Assembly (NCBI GenBank): GCA_005888335.1
Contig: VAWY01000034.1
Span: 1-40,549, forward strand
Reading direction: 5' to 3'
DNA: 40,549 nucleotides
DNA from: Actinomycetota bacterium
GTDB lineage: Bacteria; Actinomycetota; Thermoleophilia; Solirubrobacterales; Solirubrobacteraceae
Within the stretch, counting starts at the first letter, position 1; every line of letters starts with the position of its first letter. A model generated the notes under the pieces. That model saw only the letters and a list, made by a program, of their open reading frames with translations. It ran no database searches and was not told where the DNA came from. Shown here piece after piece: positions 1-8,372 of this stretch. Both the position numbers and the translations under genes were made by a program.

Positions 1-1241
1 GCGCCGCCTGGACGGACCTGGCCCCAGATCGTCTGCCGGGCGAGGTCGACCCACAACGGGTCGGGGGCGTGCGCGAGCGAGGGCTTCGCGTTGCCGTCGG
101 CGTCGATGAGACCGGACTGCCAGCCGGTGTAGGACCTGCCGCCGCCGACGGCCTCGTCGACCCAGGCGTACTGCGTGAGGAGCTGGACGCGGGGATCGCG
201 CCACGCCATGTAGGCGGCCTGCGCGAGATAGCGATCCTGCTGGCCCGGGGTCACGCCGCGCTGGCGGTCGGGAGGGTCGGTCTGGTAGCCGTACTCGTCC
301 AGCCACAGCCCCAGCGGCCTCGTGGTGCCGACGAGCCGGCCCGCGGCCTGCAGGCGGTCGAGGAGGCGCTCGAGCGTGGGCAGGCTGGCGAGGTTGGCGT
401 CGTCGGCGTTGTCGTAGGGCTCGTCCGGCGGCAGCCTCGTGCTGTGCGCGTGATACGCGAACCCGTCGGCGATCGCGGGCTGGAAGTGCGCGCAGCCGCC
501 GCTGCGAAGCGGCCGCAGGCGCTCGTCGACGCAGCCGAGCGCGCGCAGGAACTGCAACGGGCGCATGTTCGCGTTGCGGCTCATCAGGCGGCTCCCGCGC
601 GGCGCCAGGGCGCCGATCAGGACCTTCGCGTCGGGGTCGGCCGCGTGGATGGCGGGATAGGCGGCACGGACCAGCGCGCGGTAGCCGTCGCCCGACGCGG
701 GCGTGCAGCTCCGCTTGACGCACGCGGCCTGCGGTTGCAGCCAGAGCGGGAGATTGGGCTCGTTCCACAGGATGTACTCGCGCACGTCGGGCCCGTAGCG
801 CCGCGCAACCGCGGTCGCGAAGGCGGCGACCTGCGAGCCGACCGGCCGGTAGCGCTGATTGCCGAGGGCGGGCACGCTCGAGGCCCAGAGCGGCGCCGGA
901 CCGTCGAGCATGAGGATCGGCCGGATGCCCGCCCGCACGAGGCGGCCGACCTTCTCGTCGATGACGCCCCAGTCGTAGCCCGGATCGTCGGGGTTCGACG
1001 GGTCGAACGTCGCGGGCATCACCGGCTCGCGCGTGTTCGGCGCCACACGCGACCAGGAGACCTGCAGCCGCGCGGCGTCGACGCCCATCCGCTGCCACGC
1101 GGCGACGGTGTCGTCGGCGGCGCTGCCGACGAGCGCCCCGTCGTCGGCCATGCCGGTCTCCAGCGATCGGGCCCGCGCCGGCCCGGCCGCCGCGAGCACG
1201 GCGCCGATCAAGGCCAGCAGGACCGCCAGAGCCCGGAGCAC
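1..1241 (-). CDS. secreted glycoside hydrolase, clan GH-A type (3' end beyond left edge)
   Basis: Reading leftward from a GTG at 1241, the frame stays open to the window edge (413 residues seen). Residues 1-25 form a signal peptide (Leu/Ala-rich core ending ARA), so the enzyme is exported. The body looks like a TIM-barrel glycosidase: W-N-E-P-N around residue 161 supplies the likely acid/base Glu, and L-D-E-Y-G-Y around 316 the likely nucleophile Glu, the two-glutamate layout of clan GH-A (GH5/GH39-like). The substrate cannot be read from the sequence. The start is the GTG directly before the hydrophobic core; no strong ribosome site is visible. The gene is monocistronic as far as seen, 73 nt downstream of the anti-sigma kinase gene on the same strand. 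Confidence 0.75.
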   Translation of the reverse strand, partial: MLRALAVLLALIGAVLAAAGPARARSLETGMADDGALVGSAADDTVAAWQRMGVDAARLQVSWSRVAPNTREPVMPATFDPSNPDDPGYDWGVIDEKVGRLVRAGIRPILMLDGPAPLWASSVPALGNQRYRPVGSQVAAFATAVARRYGPDVREYILWNEPNLPLWLQPQAACVKRSCTPASGDGYRALVRAAYPAIHAADPDAKVLIGALAPRGSRLMSRNANMRPLQFLRALGCVDERLRPLRSGGCAHFQPAIADGFAYHAHSTRLPPDEPYDNADDANLASLPTLERLLDRLQAAGRLVGTTRPLGLWLDEYGYQTDPPDRQRGVTPGQQDRYLAQAAYMAWRDPRVQLLTQYAWVDEAVGGGRSYTGWQSGLIDADGNAKPSLAHAPDPLWVDLARQTIWGQVRPGG

Positions 1242-1314
1242 GGGTAGACAGCAAACACGGCGAGAAGGCGGAAGTCGCGCCCGGCGGGCGCATCGCGCTC
1301 GTTCCAGCGTGAGC

Positions 1315-1767
1315 TCACACCGGCGTGGGCGCCGGCGACGGCCGGCGAGCGAGCTCCGGCGGCGGGTTCCACGGGAGGTCGATCTCGAACCAGACCTGGG
1401 TCACGCCCTCCGCGATGACGCCCCAGCGGTCGGAGAACGCCTCCACGAGCTGCAGCCCCCGGCCGCCCTCGAGGTCCGCGTCGGGCGCACGCGGCGGCGG
1501 AACGAACCCGGGGCCGCCGTCCGCGACGTCGATGCGCAGGCGGCGGTCGTCGATGGCGACGTCGAGCTCGATGCCCCCGTGGTCTTGCGCGCGGCCGTGG
1601 ATGACGGCGTTGGCGACGAGTTCGCTGACCAGGAGCCGCACGATGTCGAGGAGTCGCCCCGGCAGCGCGTCGCCGACCTCGCCGACGGCATGGCGGGCCG
1701 CTCGGCAAGCGGACAACCGCGCTTCGAAGCGTTGACGAAGCGTCCTTTCGCGGGACTGCACGTGCAC
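1315..1767 (-). CDS. RsbW-like anti-sigma factor / serine-protein kinase ATPase
   Basis: A 150-residue single-domain GHKL ATPase of the HATPase_c_2 type. The N box (E-L-V-A-N-A-V-I-H, about residues 49-57), G1 box (V-A-D-G-G-P-G-F) and G2 box (G-G-R-G-L-Q-L-V) are all recognisable. Proteins of this size and layout act in partner-switching control of sigma factors by phosphorylating an anti-sigma-factor antagonist. No cognate sigma factor or antagonist lies in the window, so the partner is unknown. The GTG at 1767 is supported by a GAGGAG site about 8 nt upstream; a GTG two codons later is possible. Confidence 0.85.
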   Translation of the reverse strand: MHVQSRERTLRQRFEARLSACRAARHAVGEVGDALPGRLLDIVRLLVSELVANAVIHGRAQDHGGIELDVAIDDRRLRIDVADGGPGFVPPPRAPDADLEGGRGLQLVEAFSDRWGVIAEGVTQVWFEIDLPWNPPPELARRPSPAPTPV

Positions 1768-1863
1768 AGGTCCGACTCCTCACTGGAGACCTCGCAACAA
1801 GGGCCCCCGTAGCTGGTCGAACCGGCTCTCTCTCGACGGGGGCGCGCGGAGTGCTGGACCGCG

Positions 1864-1888
1864 GCGGCCGTGGAAAAGAATCGGCCGC
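1864..1888. repeat. 7-bp inverted repeat with 11-nt loop
   Basis: The arms GCGGCCG (1864-1870) and CGGCCGC (1882-1888) pair perfectly around an A-rich 11-nt loop in the 277-bp divergent region between the anti-sigma gene and the desaturase. No T-tract follows, so a factor-independent terminator is unlikely. It may be a protein site or chance GC pairing. Confidence 0.3.
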
Positions 1889-1927
1889 CTTCGGGTTACC
1901 CGGCGCCTCGATGCGGCGAACCGGTGA

Positions 1928-1956
1928 GATCCTCACCCATCGGCGTCGATAGGATC
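1928..1956 (+). promoter_or_regulatory. candidate promoter/operator of the acyl-CoA desaturase
   Basis: The arms GATCCT (1928-1933) and AGGATC (1951-1956) form an inverted repeat. The right arm overlaps a TAGGAT hexamer (1950-1955) that fits the TANNNT -10 form. The start codon at 2045 has its own ribosome site, giving a leader of about 85 nt. No good -35 is visible. Confidence 0.3.
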
Positions 1957-2044
1957 GACGTGTCGCGCAGCGCGCGCGGCCCGCCCGCCAGGCTCGCCTG
2001 TCTCTCCTGACGAGTGACCGCCCAAGAGCCGGAGGGAGGACGAC

Positions 2045-2980
2045 ATGGCCACGCCCTCGGACGACGTCCAGCCCGTCGCCCATGAAACCGCGGACCGGAT
2101 CATCACCGGCCTCGTCACCGGACTGCCCGTGCTGGCCCTCGGGCTGGCGGCGTGGCGCGTCTGGGACGGCCTGCTGCGCCCCCGCGACCTCCTGGTGCTC
2201 GCGATCGTCTACGCGTTGACGGGCCTCGGGGTCACCGTCGGCTTCCACCGCCTCCTCACGCACCGCAGCTTCAAGACCGGACCGCTTGTCCGCGCCGTCC
2301 TGGCGATCCTCGGGTCGGCGGCGATCGAGGGGCCAGTCATCTCGTGGGTCGCCGACCACCGCAAGCATCACGCGTTCTCCGACCGGCCGGGAGATCCTCA
2401 CAGCCCTCACGTCGATCATGGGGTCGGCTGGGCCGGGGCGCTCCGCGGGCTGCTGCATGCGCACGTCGGGTGGCTGTTTCGCCACGACCAGCGGGGTGCG
2501 CGGGCCCGCTACACCCCCGACCTCCTCCGCGACCCGGTGATCAGGTTCGTCGATCGGACGTTCTTCGTCTGGGCGCTCGCCGGCCTGGCGTTGTCGTTCG
2601 GCCTGGGCGTCGCGATCGGCGGGACCGTCGCCGCCGGGCTGACCGGCCTGCTGTGGGGCGGGGGCGTGAGGCTGTTCGTCCTCCATCACGTCACGTACAG
2701 CATCAACTCGATCTGCCACGTGTTCGGTCGCCGCCGGTTCGGCACGCGGGACGAGTCGCGCAACGTGTTCTGGCTCGCGCTGCCGTCGCTCGGCGAGTCG
2801 TGGCACAACAACCACCACGCGTTTCCCACGTCGGCCACGCACGGCCTCGGGCGCTGGGAGCTCGATGTCTCCGCGCTGGTCATCCGAGGGCTGGAAGCGT
2901 GTGGCCTGGCCTGGGATGTCGTGCGGGTCAGCCCCGAGCGCCAGCGCGCGGTCGCGTTCCCGGACCGCGCACCCGGATGA
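2045..2980 (+). CDS. membrane acyl-CoA (delta-9 type) fatty acid desaturase
   Basis: A 311-residue di-iron membrane desaturase of the stearoyl-CoA desaturase type, which introduces a cis double bond into a saturated acyl chain using O2 and reducing equivalents. All three histidine boxes are visible: H-R-L-L-T-H early, D-H-R-K-H-H after the first membrane hairpin, and N-N-H-H-A-F near the C-terminus. Hydrophobic stretches lie at about residues 18-37, 45-62, 83-105 and 170-215. The ATG is preceded by GGAGGGAGG. A small membrane-protein gene overlaps its stop by 4 nt (ATGA), so the two are probably cotranscribed. A second, unrelated-type desaturase sits at 22.4 kb. Confidence 0.9.
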   Translation: MATPSDDVQPVAHETADRIITGLVTGLPVLALGLAAWRVWDGLLRPRDLLVLAIVYALTGLGVTVGFHRLLTHRSFKTGPLVRAVLAILGSAAIEGPVISWVADHRKHHAFSDRPGDPHSPHVDHGVGWAGALRGLLHAHVGWLFRHDQRGARARYTPDLLRDPVIRFVDRTFFVWALAGLALSFGLGVAIGGTVAAGLTGLLWGGGVRLFVLHHVTYSINSICHVFGRRRFGTRDESRNVFWLALPSLGESWHNNHHAFPTSATHGLGRWELDVSALVIRGLEACGLAWDVVRVSPERQRAVAFPDRAPG

Positions 2981-3204
2981 CGGTGCAATCGACTGGCCGG
3001 CGCCCGGCGGCTCCGCCCGCGGTTCCGTGGCAGTTCGCGATCCGTGCCGTCGCGGTCGTGACGGGACTCACGCTGCTGTTGATCGTCGACGTCCGCGGCG
3101 TGACCTTCTACGTCGCCTGGGCGCTCATCGTGCTCGCGCTGGTGACCGAGGGCGCGGCCACGCTGGCGTACTCGCGGCGCGCCCGCGATGGCACCCGTAC
3201 CTGA
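2977..3204 (+). CDS. small two-segment membrane protein, unknown function
   Basis: A 75-residue ORF whose ATG overlaps the desaturase stop as ATGA, indicating translational coupling. Residues 1-18 are polar and Pro/Arg-rich. Two hydrophobic segments follow (about 20-38 and 42-62), with a short basic tail after the second. I do not recognise the family. Its position suggests a link to membrane-lipid desaturation, but this is inference from the overlap alone. Confidence 0.6.
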   Translation: MTVQSTGRRPAAPPAVPWQFAIRAVAVVTGLTLLLIVDVRGVTFYVAWALIVLALVTEGAATLAYSRRARDGTRT

Positions 3205-3447
3205 GAGGGCCGGCCCCGCGGGGAACGCTGTTCGCCTCGGTCCCGTCGCCTCGGCAGCGCCTGAGGCGCCTTCGGCGGAAATCGGGCTTCGGCCGGCGTT
3301 CTGACCGCAGGGCCAGCTTGCGACCGACATTACTCCCCTGACGGGCCGGGCGGGTGGACAGGCCGCGATAGTGTGGTCACTGCCGGATCGCACGCGGTTT
3401 GCCCTTCTTCCTCGCGCGACCTTCACAGAAGGGAATCGGAGGAAGCC
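3205..3447. other. intergenic stretch with short hairpin and possible -10 box
   Basis: No credible ORF is seen on either strand. A 5-bp hairpin with TGA loop (3257-3269) could end the upstream transcript, but no T-tract follows. A TAGTGT hexamer near 3368-3373 could be the -10 of the twin small-protein genes downstream. Otherwise nothing was seen. Confidence 0.3.
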
Positions 3448-3633
3448 ATGAGCATCAGAAGACCGTCGCGCGGTGGCGACGTCCACCAGAGCGCGCTCAC
3501 GGACCTGCCCGAGTCCGCCGCCCCGGTGCTGCGCGACCTGATCGAGGAGCGCTTCGCGCGCTGGGACGCCGGCCACGCCGGCGTCGACGGGCAGCGGCAG
3601 ATCCCGACTGACGAAACCCGGGAGGAACCATGA
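3448..3633 (+). CDS. small polar protein, first of a twin pair
   Basis: A 61-residue acidic/polar protein with no signal peptide or membrane segment. I chose the ATG at 3448 because GGAGG lies about 5 nt before it. An in-frame GTG at 3373 would add 25 low-complexity residues with no ribosome site. The N-terminus (M-S-I-R-R-P-S-R-G-G-D-V-H) closely matches that of the next gene (M-S-L-G-R-P-A-R-G-G-D-A-H), so the two look like diverged duplicates. The stop overlaps the next start (ATGA). The function is unknown. Confidence 0.55.
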   Translation: MSIRRPSRGGDVHQSALTDLPESAAPVLRDLIEERFARWDAGHAGVDGQRQIPTDETREEP

Positions 3634-3845
3634 GCCTCGGAAGACCAGCCCGCGGCGGTGACGCGCACGCGAGCGCCGTCGAGCGTCTCGAAGCCGCGCT
3701 CGACGAGCAGTCACGCCTGCGCCAGGCGGCGGAGGACGCGCGGGGAACGCCCAGCGAGGACGCGGCCGCCGGCGACCTCCACCATGCCGGCGATCGCGTC
3801 GCCGCGCGCGAATCGTGGCTGACCTGGCTGGAGCGGGGGTTCTAA
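3630..3845 (+). CDS. small polar protein, second of a twin pair
   Basis: A 71-residue, Ala/Glu/Arg-rich, probably helical soluble protein ending W-L-T-W-L-E-R-G-F. Its first 13 residues are nearly those of the gene just upstream, with which it overlaps by 4 nt. GAGGAA precedes the ATG. I do not recognise the family. The shared N-terminus followed by divergent bodies suggests a common short motif, perhaps for a shared partner. Confidence 0.55.
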   Translation: MSLGRPARGGDAHASAVERLEAALDEQSRLRQAAEDARGTPSEDAAAGDLHHAGDRVAARESWLTWLERGF

Positions 3846-3854
3846 GGCTCAGGC

Positions 3855-3956
3855 TCAGCGGAGGACCTGGTGCGTCAGCAGCGCGACGACGACGATCGCG
3901 GCGGCGCCGGCGAGCAGCGCGATGGCCGCGAGGACGAGGGTCAGGGTCGGGTGCAT
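3855..3956 (-). CDS. single-pass membrane micropeptide at the end of the copper cluster
   Basis: A 33-codon ORF: a short N-terminus (M-H-P-T), one hydrophobic helix of about 24 residues, and a short polar tail (T-H-Q-V-L-R). It starts 5 nt downstream of the copCD stop on the same strand, so it is likely the last cistron of the ycnI-copCD operon. It could be a small accessory subunit of a membrane complex. Support is the coding-like composition, topology and spacing only. Confidence 0.45.
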   Translation of the reverse strand: MHPTLTLVLAAIALLAGAAAIVVVALLTHQVLR

Positions 3957-3961
3957 CGGCT

Positions 3962-5672
3962 TCACCCCTGGGCGTGGTCGAGGAGCAGGACGTCGAACGG
4001 CCGCTGCCCGGGCGGCGCGATCGAGAAGCTCACGCCCCACCGGCCGACCATGACCAGCGAGGGCACGGACTTCTTGGCGTAGATCGCAGGCTGCTGCTGG
4101 TCGAGGTGGTAGGCCTGCGGCGTCATCTCCATGTCGAGCATCGTGAACTTGGCGATGACGTCGGCGTTCTTGACCGGCTGCCCGTTGCGCTCGACCTTGA
4201 CCGAGAACGCGTTGGGCACGGCCGCACGGTTCGGCGCGATCTGCACGCCGATCCGGTAGGCGCCGTGCGTCAACGTCCGCGTCACCGGGCCGGGTCCGAC
4301 CGTCGCCTCCGCCTGGCCGATGGCGCCGAGCGCCTTGGGCGGCGGCGCGAGGCTGGAGAGCAGGCCGGCGACGAAGATCGCGCCGACCACCAGGGCGACC
4401 TCGCCGCCCACCAGTCGCCGCAGCGTCGAGACCGTGCTCTCCCCGAGCCCGGGCCGGCTGCGCGAGGCCTCGAGGCGCGGCGTCGTGCGCAGCAGGTTGA
4501 CGGCGGCCAAGGATGCCGATCTTGACGACGAGCGCCTGGCCGTAGCCGGTGTCGAAGAGCGAGCTCAGCGTCGGCAGGCGGATGAACGACACGACGGTCC
4601 CCGAGGCGACGAGGACGAGGACCGAGCCCAGCGCCACGCGCGAGAAGCGCGGCACGACGACGACCATGCAGGCGACGCGCCGCGCCCCCGCGGTCGCGCC
4701 GAGGGTCACCAGGCCGATGAGGCCGCCGATCCACAGCCCGCCGCCCGCCAGGTGCAGCCAGTCCAGGCCGAGCGAGACGCCGCGCGGCGAGTAGTCGGCG
4801 GCGTGGCCGGCGAGGCCGGGCACCACGAGCGCGGCGGCGAGGGCGCCCCCGGCGCCGATCAGCGCGAGCAGCGCGGCGATCGAGCGCAGCTCGGGCCGGT
4901 CCAGGCGCACGGCGATGGCGGCGGCGACGGCGGCGAGCGCCAGGACGACCTCGAGGTCGAGCAGGCTGCGCCCGAACGACGACGAGCGCATCAGCGGCAC
5001 CAGCGCCGAGACGTCGAACGCCGAGCGCAGCGTGAACTGCGCGGTCGCGAGATCGACATAGACCGGGACGGCGACGAGCGCGACGCCGAACGCGACGGCG
5101 AGCGCGACGCTGACCGCGCGCAGCGACGACTCGGGCACGCGATGGAGGATGGGCCGCGCCACGACCACCCGGAAGGCGAGCAGGCCGACGGCGGCCATCA
5201 GCGACAGGAACATGACCCACCGCGCGATCAGCAGCGACGGCGTGGCCGCCGTCTCGCGCAGCGACGGGACGACGAACTGCGGCGCCGGTCCGGCGTTCGG
5301 CCCGACGGCGAACGTGAACGCGCCGCGCACCGGATGCCCGTCGGCCGAGATGACGCGCCAGAAGACGAGGTACCAGCCGCGGTCGAGGTGGCGGACCGGG
5401 ACGTCGATCTCGTGGAGGTTGGCCTTCGAGCGCGTCGGGTTGCCCGCCACCTGGCTGTGGCCCGCCGCGTCGGTGACCGACACGATCGCGAACTTGGGCT
5501 CGATGACGTCGCTGTAGGTGAGCGAGACGCGGGCGGGCGAGCCGTTGACCGTGACGCTGGCCTGCGGCGAGGTGCGCAGCAGCGCCGCGTGGCCGAAGGC
5601 CGCCGCGGGCGCGAACAGCGCGACGCCGGCGGCCAGCGCCGCGATCCATGCGGCTCGCCCGCGGCCGCTCAT
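3962..5672 (-). CDS. CopC-CopD fusion copper-resistance/uptake protein (frameshifted)
   Basis: The start (ATG 5672) overlaps the ycnI stop as ATGA. A signal peptide ends in A-F-G-H; the mature N-terminal His (about residue 28) and D-G-H at about 111-113 are the Cu(II)-binding features of a CopC domain. A multi-helix CopD region follows (about residues 145-450), then a periplasmic C-terminal YtkA-like domain. The span is 1711 nt, not a multiple of three. Near 4509-4510 (AA on the + strand) one extra base shifts the frame: removing it joins V-V-K-I-G-I-L to A-A-V-N-L-L-R and restores about 569 residues. As it stands the product would lose its C-terminal domain. This is either a sequencing error or an inactivating mutation. 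Confidence 0.85.
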
Positions 5673-6247
5673 GTCAGCGAGCGCGCTCGGCTGGCGAGGC
5701 CGACGATAGAGAGGACCAGGGCGAGGCCTGCCGCGATCAGCGCGATGACGTCGAGCGTGCTGCTGCCCCCGCCGCCGCCGAACGAGCTCAGCGACTCGAC
5801 CGTGGGCGCCGGCGCGTCGGAGCTCTCCGGCCCCGACCAGGAGACCACCGAGCCGTCGGAGTACGTCTGCTGGACGCTGAACTTGTACGTCGCGGCCTTT
5901 GTCGTGTCCGCGTTGAAGCGGAAGACCGCGTCCTCCTCGGTCGGGACCTTCCCGCCCGACCACGTCACCTTGTGCACGACCGCCTCCTCGCCCGAACCCG
6001 TCGCCTGGACCTGGCGCTTCCAGCCGGGTGACGGCTCGTAGGAGTCGATCGAGAAGCCCGCCGGGACGTTCAGCTCGATCTTCGTCGTGGTCGCGCCCTC
6101 CTTCTCGGTGGGCACCGACAGCGTGAACTGCTCGAGCGCCCCGTTCTTGGCCACCGCGGGGCTGACGATGGCGTGTGCCGATGCGCTCGGCGCGGCGATG
6201 GCCAACGCGGCCACGGCGCCGGCGATCGGCGCAACACTTCTGTGCAA
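5669..6247 (-). CDS. ycnI: YcnI family copper-associated secreted protein (DUF1775)
   Basis: 192 residues. A signal peptide ends S-A-S-A-H-A, leaving an N-terminal His after cleavage, as in YcnI proteins where this His binds copper. The DUF1775 beta-sandwich follows (about residues 25-140, with P-S-P-G-W and W-S-G motifs), then a Gly/Ser linker and one C-terminal membrane helix with a basic tail. Members occur next to CopC/CopD, as here, and act as periplasmic copper metallochaperones. The start is a TTG at 6247 with GGGAGG about 7 nt upstream. The stop overlaps the copCD start. Confidence 0.88.
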   Translation of the reverse strand: MHRSVAPIAGAVAALAIAAPSASAHAIVSPAVAKNGALEQFTLSVPTEKEGATTTKIELNVPAGFSIDSYEPSPGWKRQVQATGSGEEAVVHKVTWSGGKVPTEEDAVFRFNADTTKAATYKFSVQQTYSDGSVVSWSGPESSDAPAPTVESLSSFGGGGGSSTLDVIALIAAGLALVLSIVGLASRARSLT

Positions 6248-6305
6248 GGGAAGACCTCCCGTTCGAACGACCTTTCCGCGGCGCGCGAGCGCCGCCCGAT
6301 GTGGC

Positions 6306-6927
6306 TCAGCCGGCGAGGGCGAGCCGCGGGGGCGGGCGCGGAAGGAGCGGTTCGAACGCGAGGACAGCGCGCCGCGGGGGCGAGGCCGCAGCGGGCGACA
6401 GGAGCGCGACGCGCGCGCGGGCGGGGCGCGGCCGGGCGCCGAGCGCGCGCGCGACGACGCGCCGCGCCCAGCGAAGCAGGTGCTCGACGGCGCCGATCGC
6501 CGCGGCGGCTACGATGGCGAGCGCGGCGGTGACGGGCACGGCGTTGACGTGGACGGGCCCGAACAGGCAGTCGAACCCGTGGAAGCCGAGGCCCGCGCGC
6601 CAGTGGATGTAGGACTCGACCGGCGCGCAGCGCGAAGCGACCGAGGTCGAGGCGCGGCGCAGCGCCGCGCGTGCGCGAGTCGGCCAGCGTCCAGCGCTCG
6701 CGCACGCCCATCGCCGCCAGCCAGAGCAGGGCGGCGCCGAGCACGACGGCCGTAGTCAAGGCGATCGCGCCGACCACGACCGGGCGCGGCCCGCCGAGCC
6801 GGCCGCTCAGCCGCGTCGCCAGCGGCGTGCTGCGCGCGAGCTCGTAGACGAGCGCGCGCGTCGCGAGGACGATGCCCGCGACCACGCCGGTGTAGGCAGG
6901 CACGCTGCGCCACGCAGAGAACTTCAC
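6306..6927 (-). CDS. conserved membrane protein of the copper cluster (frameshifted)
   Basis: From GTG 6927 (5 nt after the lipoprotein stop) one frame gives about 85 residues with two membrane helices. The coding-like signal then moves to another frame, which contains E-S-Y-I-H-W-R-A-G-L-G-F-H-G-F-D-C-L-F-G-P and a third helix and ends at 6306. The original frame decays into Arg-rich sequence. The span is 622 nt (3n+1), so one extra base around 6645-6680 explains the split, giving about 206 residues if repaired. I do not know its function; the conserved-looking His/Cys-containing loop and its position between the lipoprotein and ycnI suggest a membrane partner in the same copper system. Confidence 0.6.
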
Positions 6928-6932
6928 CGCGC

Positions 6933-7781
6933 CTATCTCACACGCAAAGTGAAAGGTGCGGTAAGGACGTGCCCCGCGACCTTCGTCTGCAGGAAGAGCC
7001 GCCACGTGCCGGGGAAGGGCACCAGCACCCCGATCGTGAGCTTGCCTGGAGTGCTCGAGTGACCGGTGATCTTGCTGCCGCCGAGGAGGCTGGTGCAGTT
7101 GGCGGCGCCCTTGCCGCACACGTGGGTGTGGAAGTAGTCGAGCGATCCGGAGCGGAAGAAGATCGCGTGCGCCAGGGCGCCGTACCAGGGCGTGAAGTGC
7201 GCGGGGCGCCCCGAGGGGTCGGTGACGGTGATCGTCACGAACGCCGCTTGGATGGCCTTGATCTTCGGGTGGCCGTGGATCTGGAAGCGGTAGCCGTCGA
7301 CGGTCTGGGTCGAGTGGAACGCCGGCAGCTTGCGCGGGACGTAGTGGCCGGCGACGTCGACGTTCTTGAAGAGCTGGAAGTTCGGCGTGTTGGGCAGGTT
7401 CGGGTACGCGTCGACGAGGACCTTCCACGGGCCGGGCGCCGGGAAGGACACCGGCTGGTCGATCTTTCCGCCCGAGCCGACCGGCGGGTGCAGATGGATG
7501 ATCTGCGACAGGTCGTTGCGGACCATGATCAGGTGCACGCCGGTGTGGGGGCCCGAACCGGTCTTGTAGGCGGTGAGCGGCCGGCCGGAAGGCAGCTGGA
7601 TGTCGAACGAGACGCGCGTCGGCTTGCCGGGCTGCACGGCGCGGCGGGGCTCGAAGCCCTGCAGCTGGAAGGTGCGCGCGGCGCCGATCGTCGGCGCCTT
7701 GACGCCCGACCCCGACGACGAGCCGCACCCGGCGGTCGCGAGGGCGATGGCGGCGCAGGCCAGGGGGCGGGCGACTCTCAT
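6933..7781 (-). CDS. secreted lipoprotein with His-rich motifs, copper-cluster member
   Basis: 282 residues. A signal peptide ends in a lipobox A-T-A-G-C (Cys near residue 19) followed by a Ser/Gly spacer, so it is lipid-anchored outside the membrane. The mature part is beta-rich, with H-L-H-P-P, H-G-H-P and F-H-T-H-V-C motifs that could bind a metal. I do not recognise a named family. It heads the leftward series toward the split membrane protein, ycnI and copCD. A TATCGT hexamer 9 nt before the ATG may be the -10 of a near-leaderless transcript. Confidence 0.7.
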   Translation of the reverse strand: MRVARPLACAAIALATAGCGSSSGSGVKAPTIGAARTFQLQGFEPRRAVQPGKPTRVSFDIQLPSGRPLTAYKTGSGPHTGVHLIMVRNDLSQIIHLHPPVGSGGKIDQPVSFPAPGPWKVLVDAYPNLPNTPNFQLFKNVDVAGHYVPRKLPAFHSTQTVDGYRFQIHGHPKIKAIQAAFVTITVTDPSGRPAHFTPWYGALAHAIFFRSGSLDYFHTHVCGKGAANCTSLLGGSKITGHSSTPGKLTIGVLVPFPGTWRLFLQTKVAGHVLTAPFTLRVR

Positions 7782-7825
7782 CGCCGGCAGACGATAGGCA
7801 AAGCGTGGAGAGCCGTCCCCGCTTG

Positions 7826-8084
7826 TCATGTTCCCGGCGGGAAGGCGTAGTGGCGGTGAGGCGGCACGTAGGGGCCGATCTCGAGCACGATCACCGCGTG
7901 GCGGGCCAGCGGGATGGCCGCCGGATCCCCCCTCCACCGCCGCCCCCCGACGAACGCCCGCACCGGACCGGTGAAGTCCGCCGCGCGCCGGCGCGTCAGC
8001 GGCTTGCCCCACGCTGCAAAGAGGTCGCCCAGCCGCGCACGCGCCCCCGGCCGAACCAGCACGAGGCCCGTCGGCTCGAGCGTG
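7826..8084 (-). pseudogene. C-terminal remnant of a secreted copper-cluster protein
   Basis: About 85 codons remain, ending A-F-P-P-G-T. The sequence (G-D-L-F-A-A-W-G-K-P-L, then a G-P-V-R-A-F-V-G-G-R-R-W segment, then I-V-L-E-I-G-P-Y-V-P-P) resembles, from memory, the C-terminal half of a secreted actinobacterial protein whose N-terminal half normally carries a signal peptide and a His-containing motif. Here the frame upstream runs directly into the left edge of the 288-bp duplicated block at 8085, and no signal peptide or family N-terminus is seen. An internal GTG at 8062 could start a 78-residue product, but a functional export form is unlikely. Confidence 0.45.
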
Positions 8085-8372
8085 AGCCTGCGACCGCGTG
8101 ACCCTGCGGACCGCGCGCCTCATCACCTGCCTGCTGGCGACTGCGCTCGTCGCCCTCGCGGCGCCCGCCGCCACGTGGGCCGACGCCGACCCGGCCAGCG
8201 ACTACCTGCCCGGCTTCGACTCCTACCTGCCGTACGGGAACACGGTCGCGAAGCCCACCCAGGGCCAGCTCGACCGCCTCCTGAAGATCGCCCGCGACCG
8301 CGGCCGTCCGTTCAAGGTCGCCGTGATCGCCACTCCGACCGACCTCGGCGCGGTGACCTCGCTGTTCAACAA
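8085..8372 (+). repeat. 288-bp direct repeat, copy 1
   Basis: Identical at 285 of 288 positions to 8397-8684, offset 312 bp. The three differences (gcg/gct, acc/aca, act/acg) are all synonymous third positions. The unit covers the last bases before the GTG plus the first 92 codons of the secreted-protein gene. The left edge abuts the truncated gene remnant. Confidence 0.9.

Noticed and set aside
69..1247. 392-codon rightward ORF over the glycosidase gene
   Set aside because: Arg/Gly/Val-rich antisense shadow; the opposite strand has signal peptide and catalytic motifs.
1208..2842. 544-codon leftward ORF spanning the anti-sigma and desaturase genes
   Set aside because: High-GC shadow without any motif; crosses two well-supported genes.
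3373..3633. Longer start (GTG 3373) for the first twin protein
   Set aside because: No ribosome site; ATG 3448 has GGAGG and a family-like N-terminus shared with its twin.
4320..6041. 573-codon rightward ORF across copCD and ycnI
   Set aside because: Charged low-complexity translation typical of antisense frames in GC-rich DNA.
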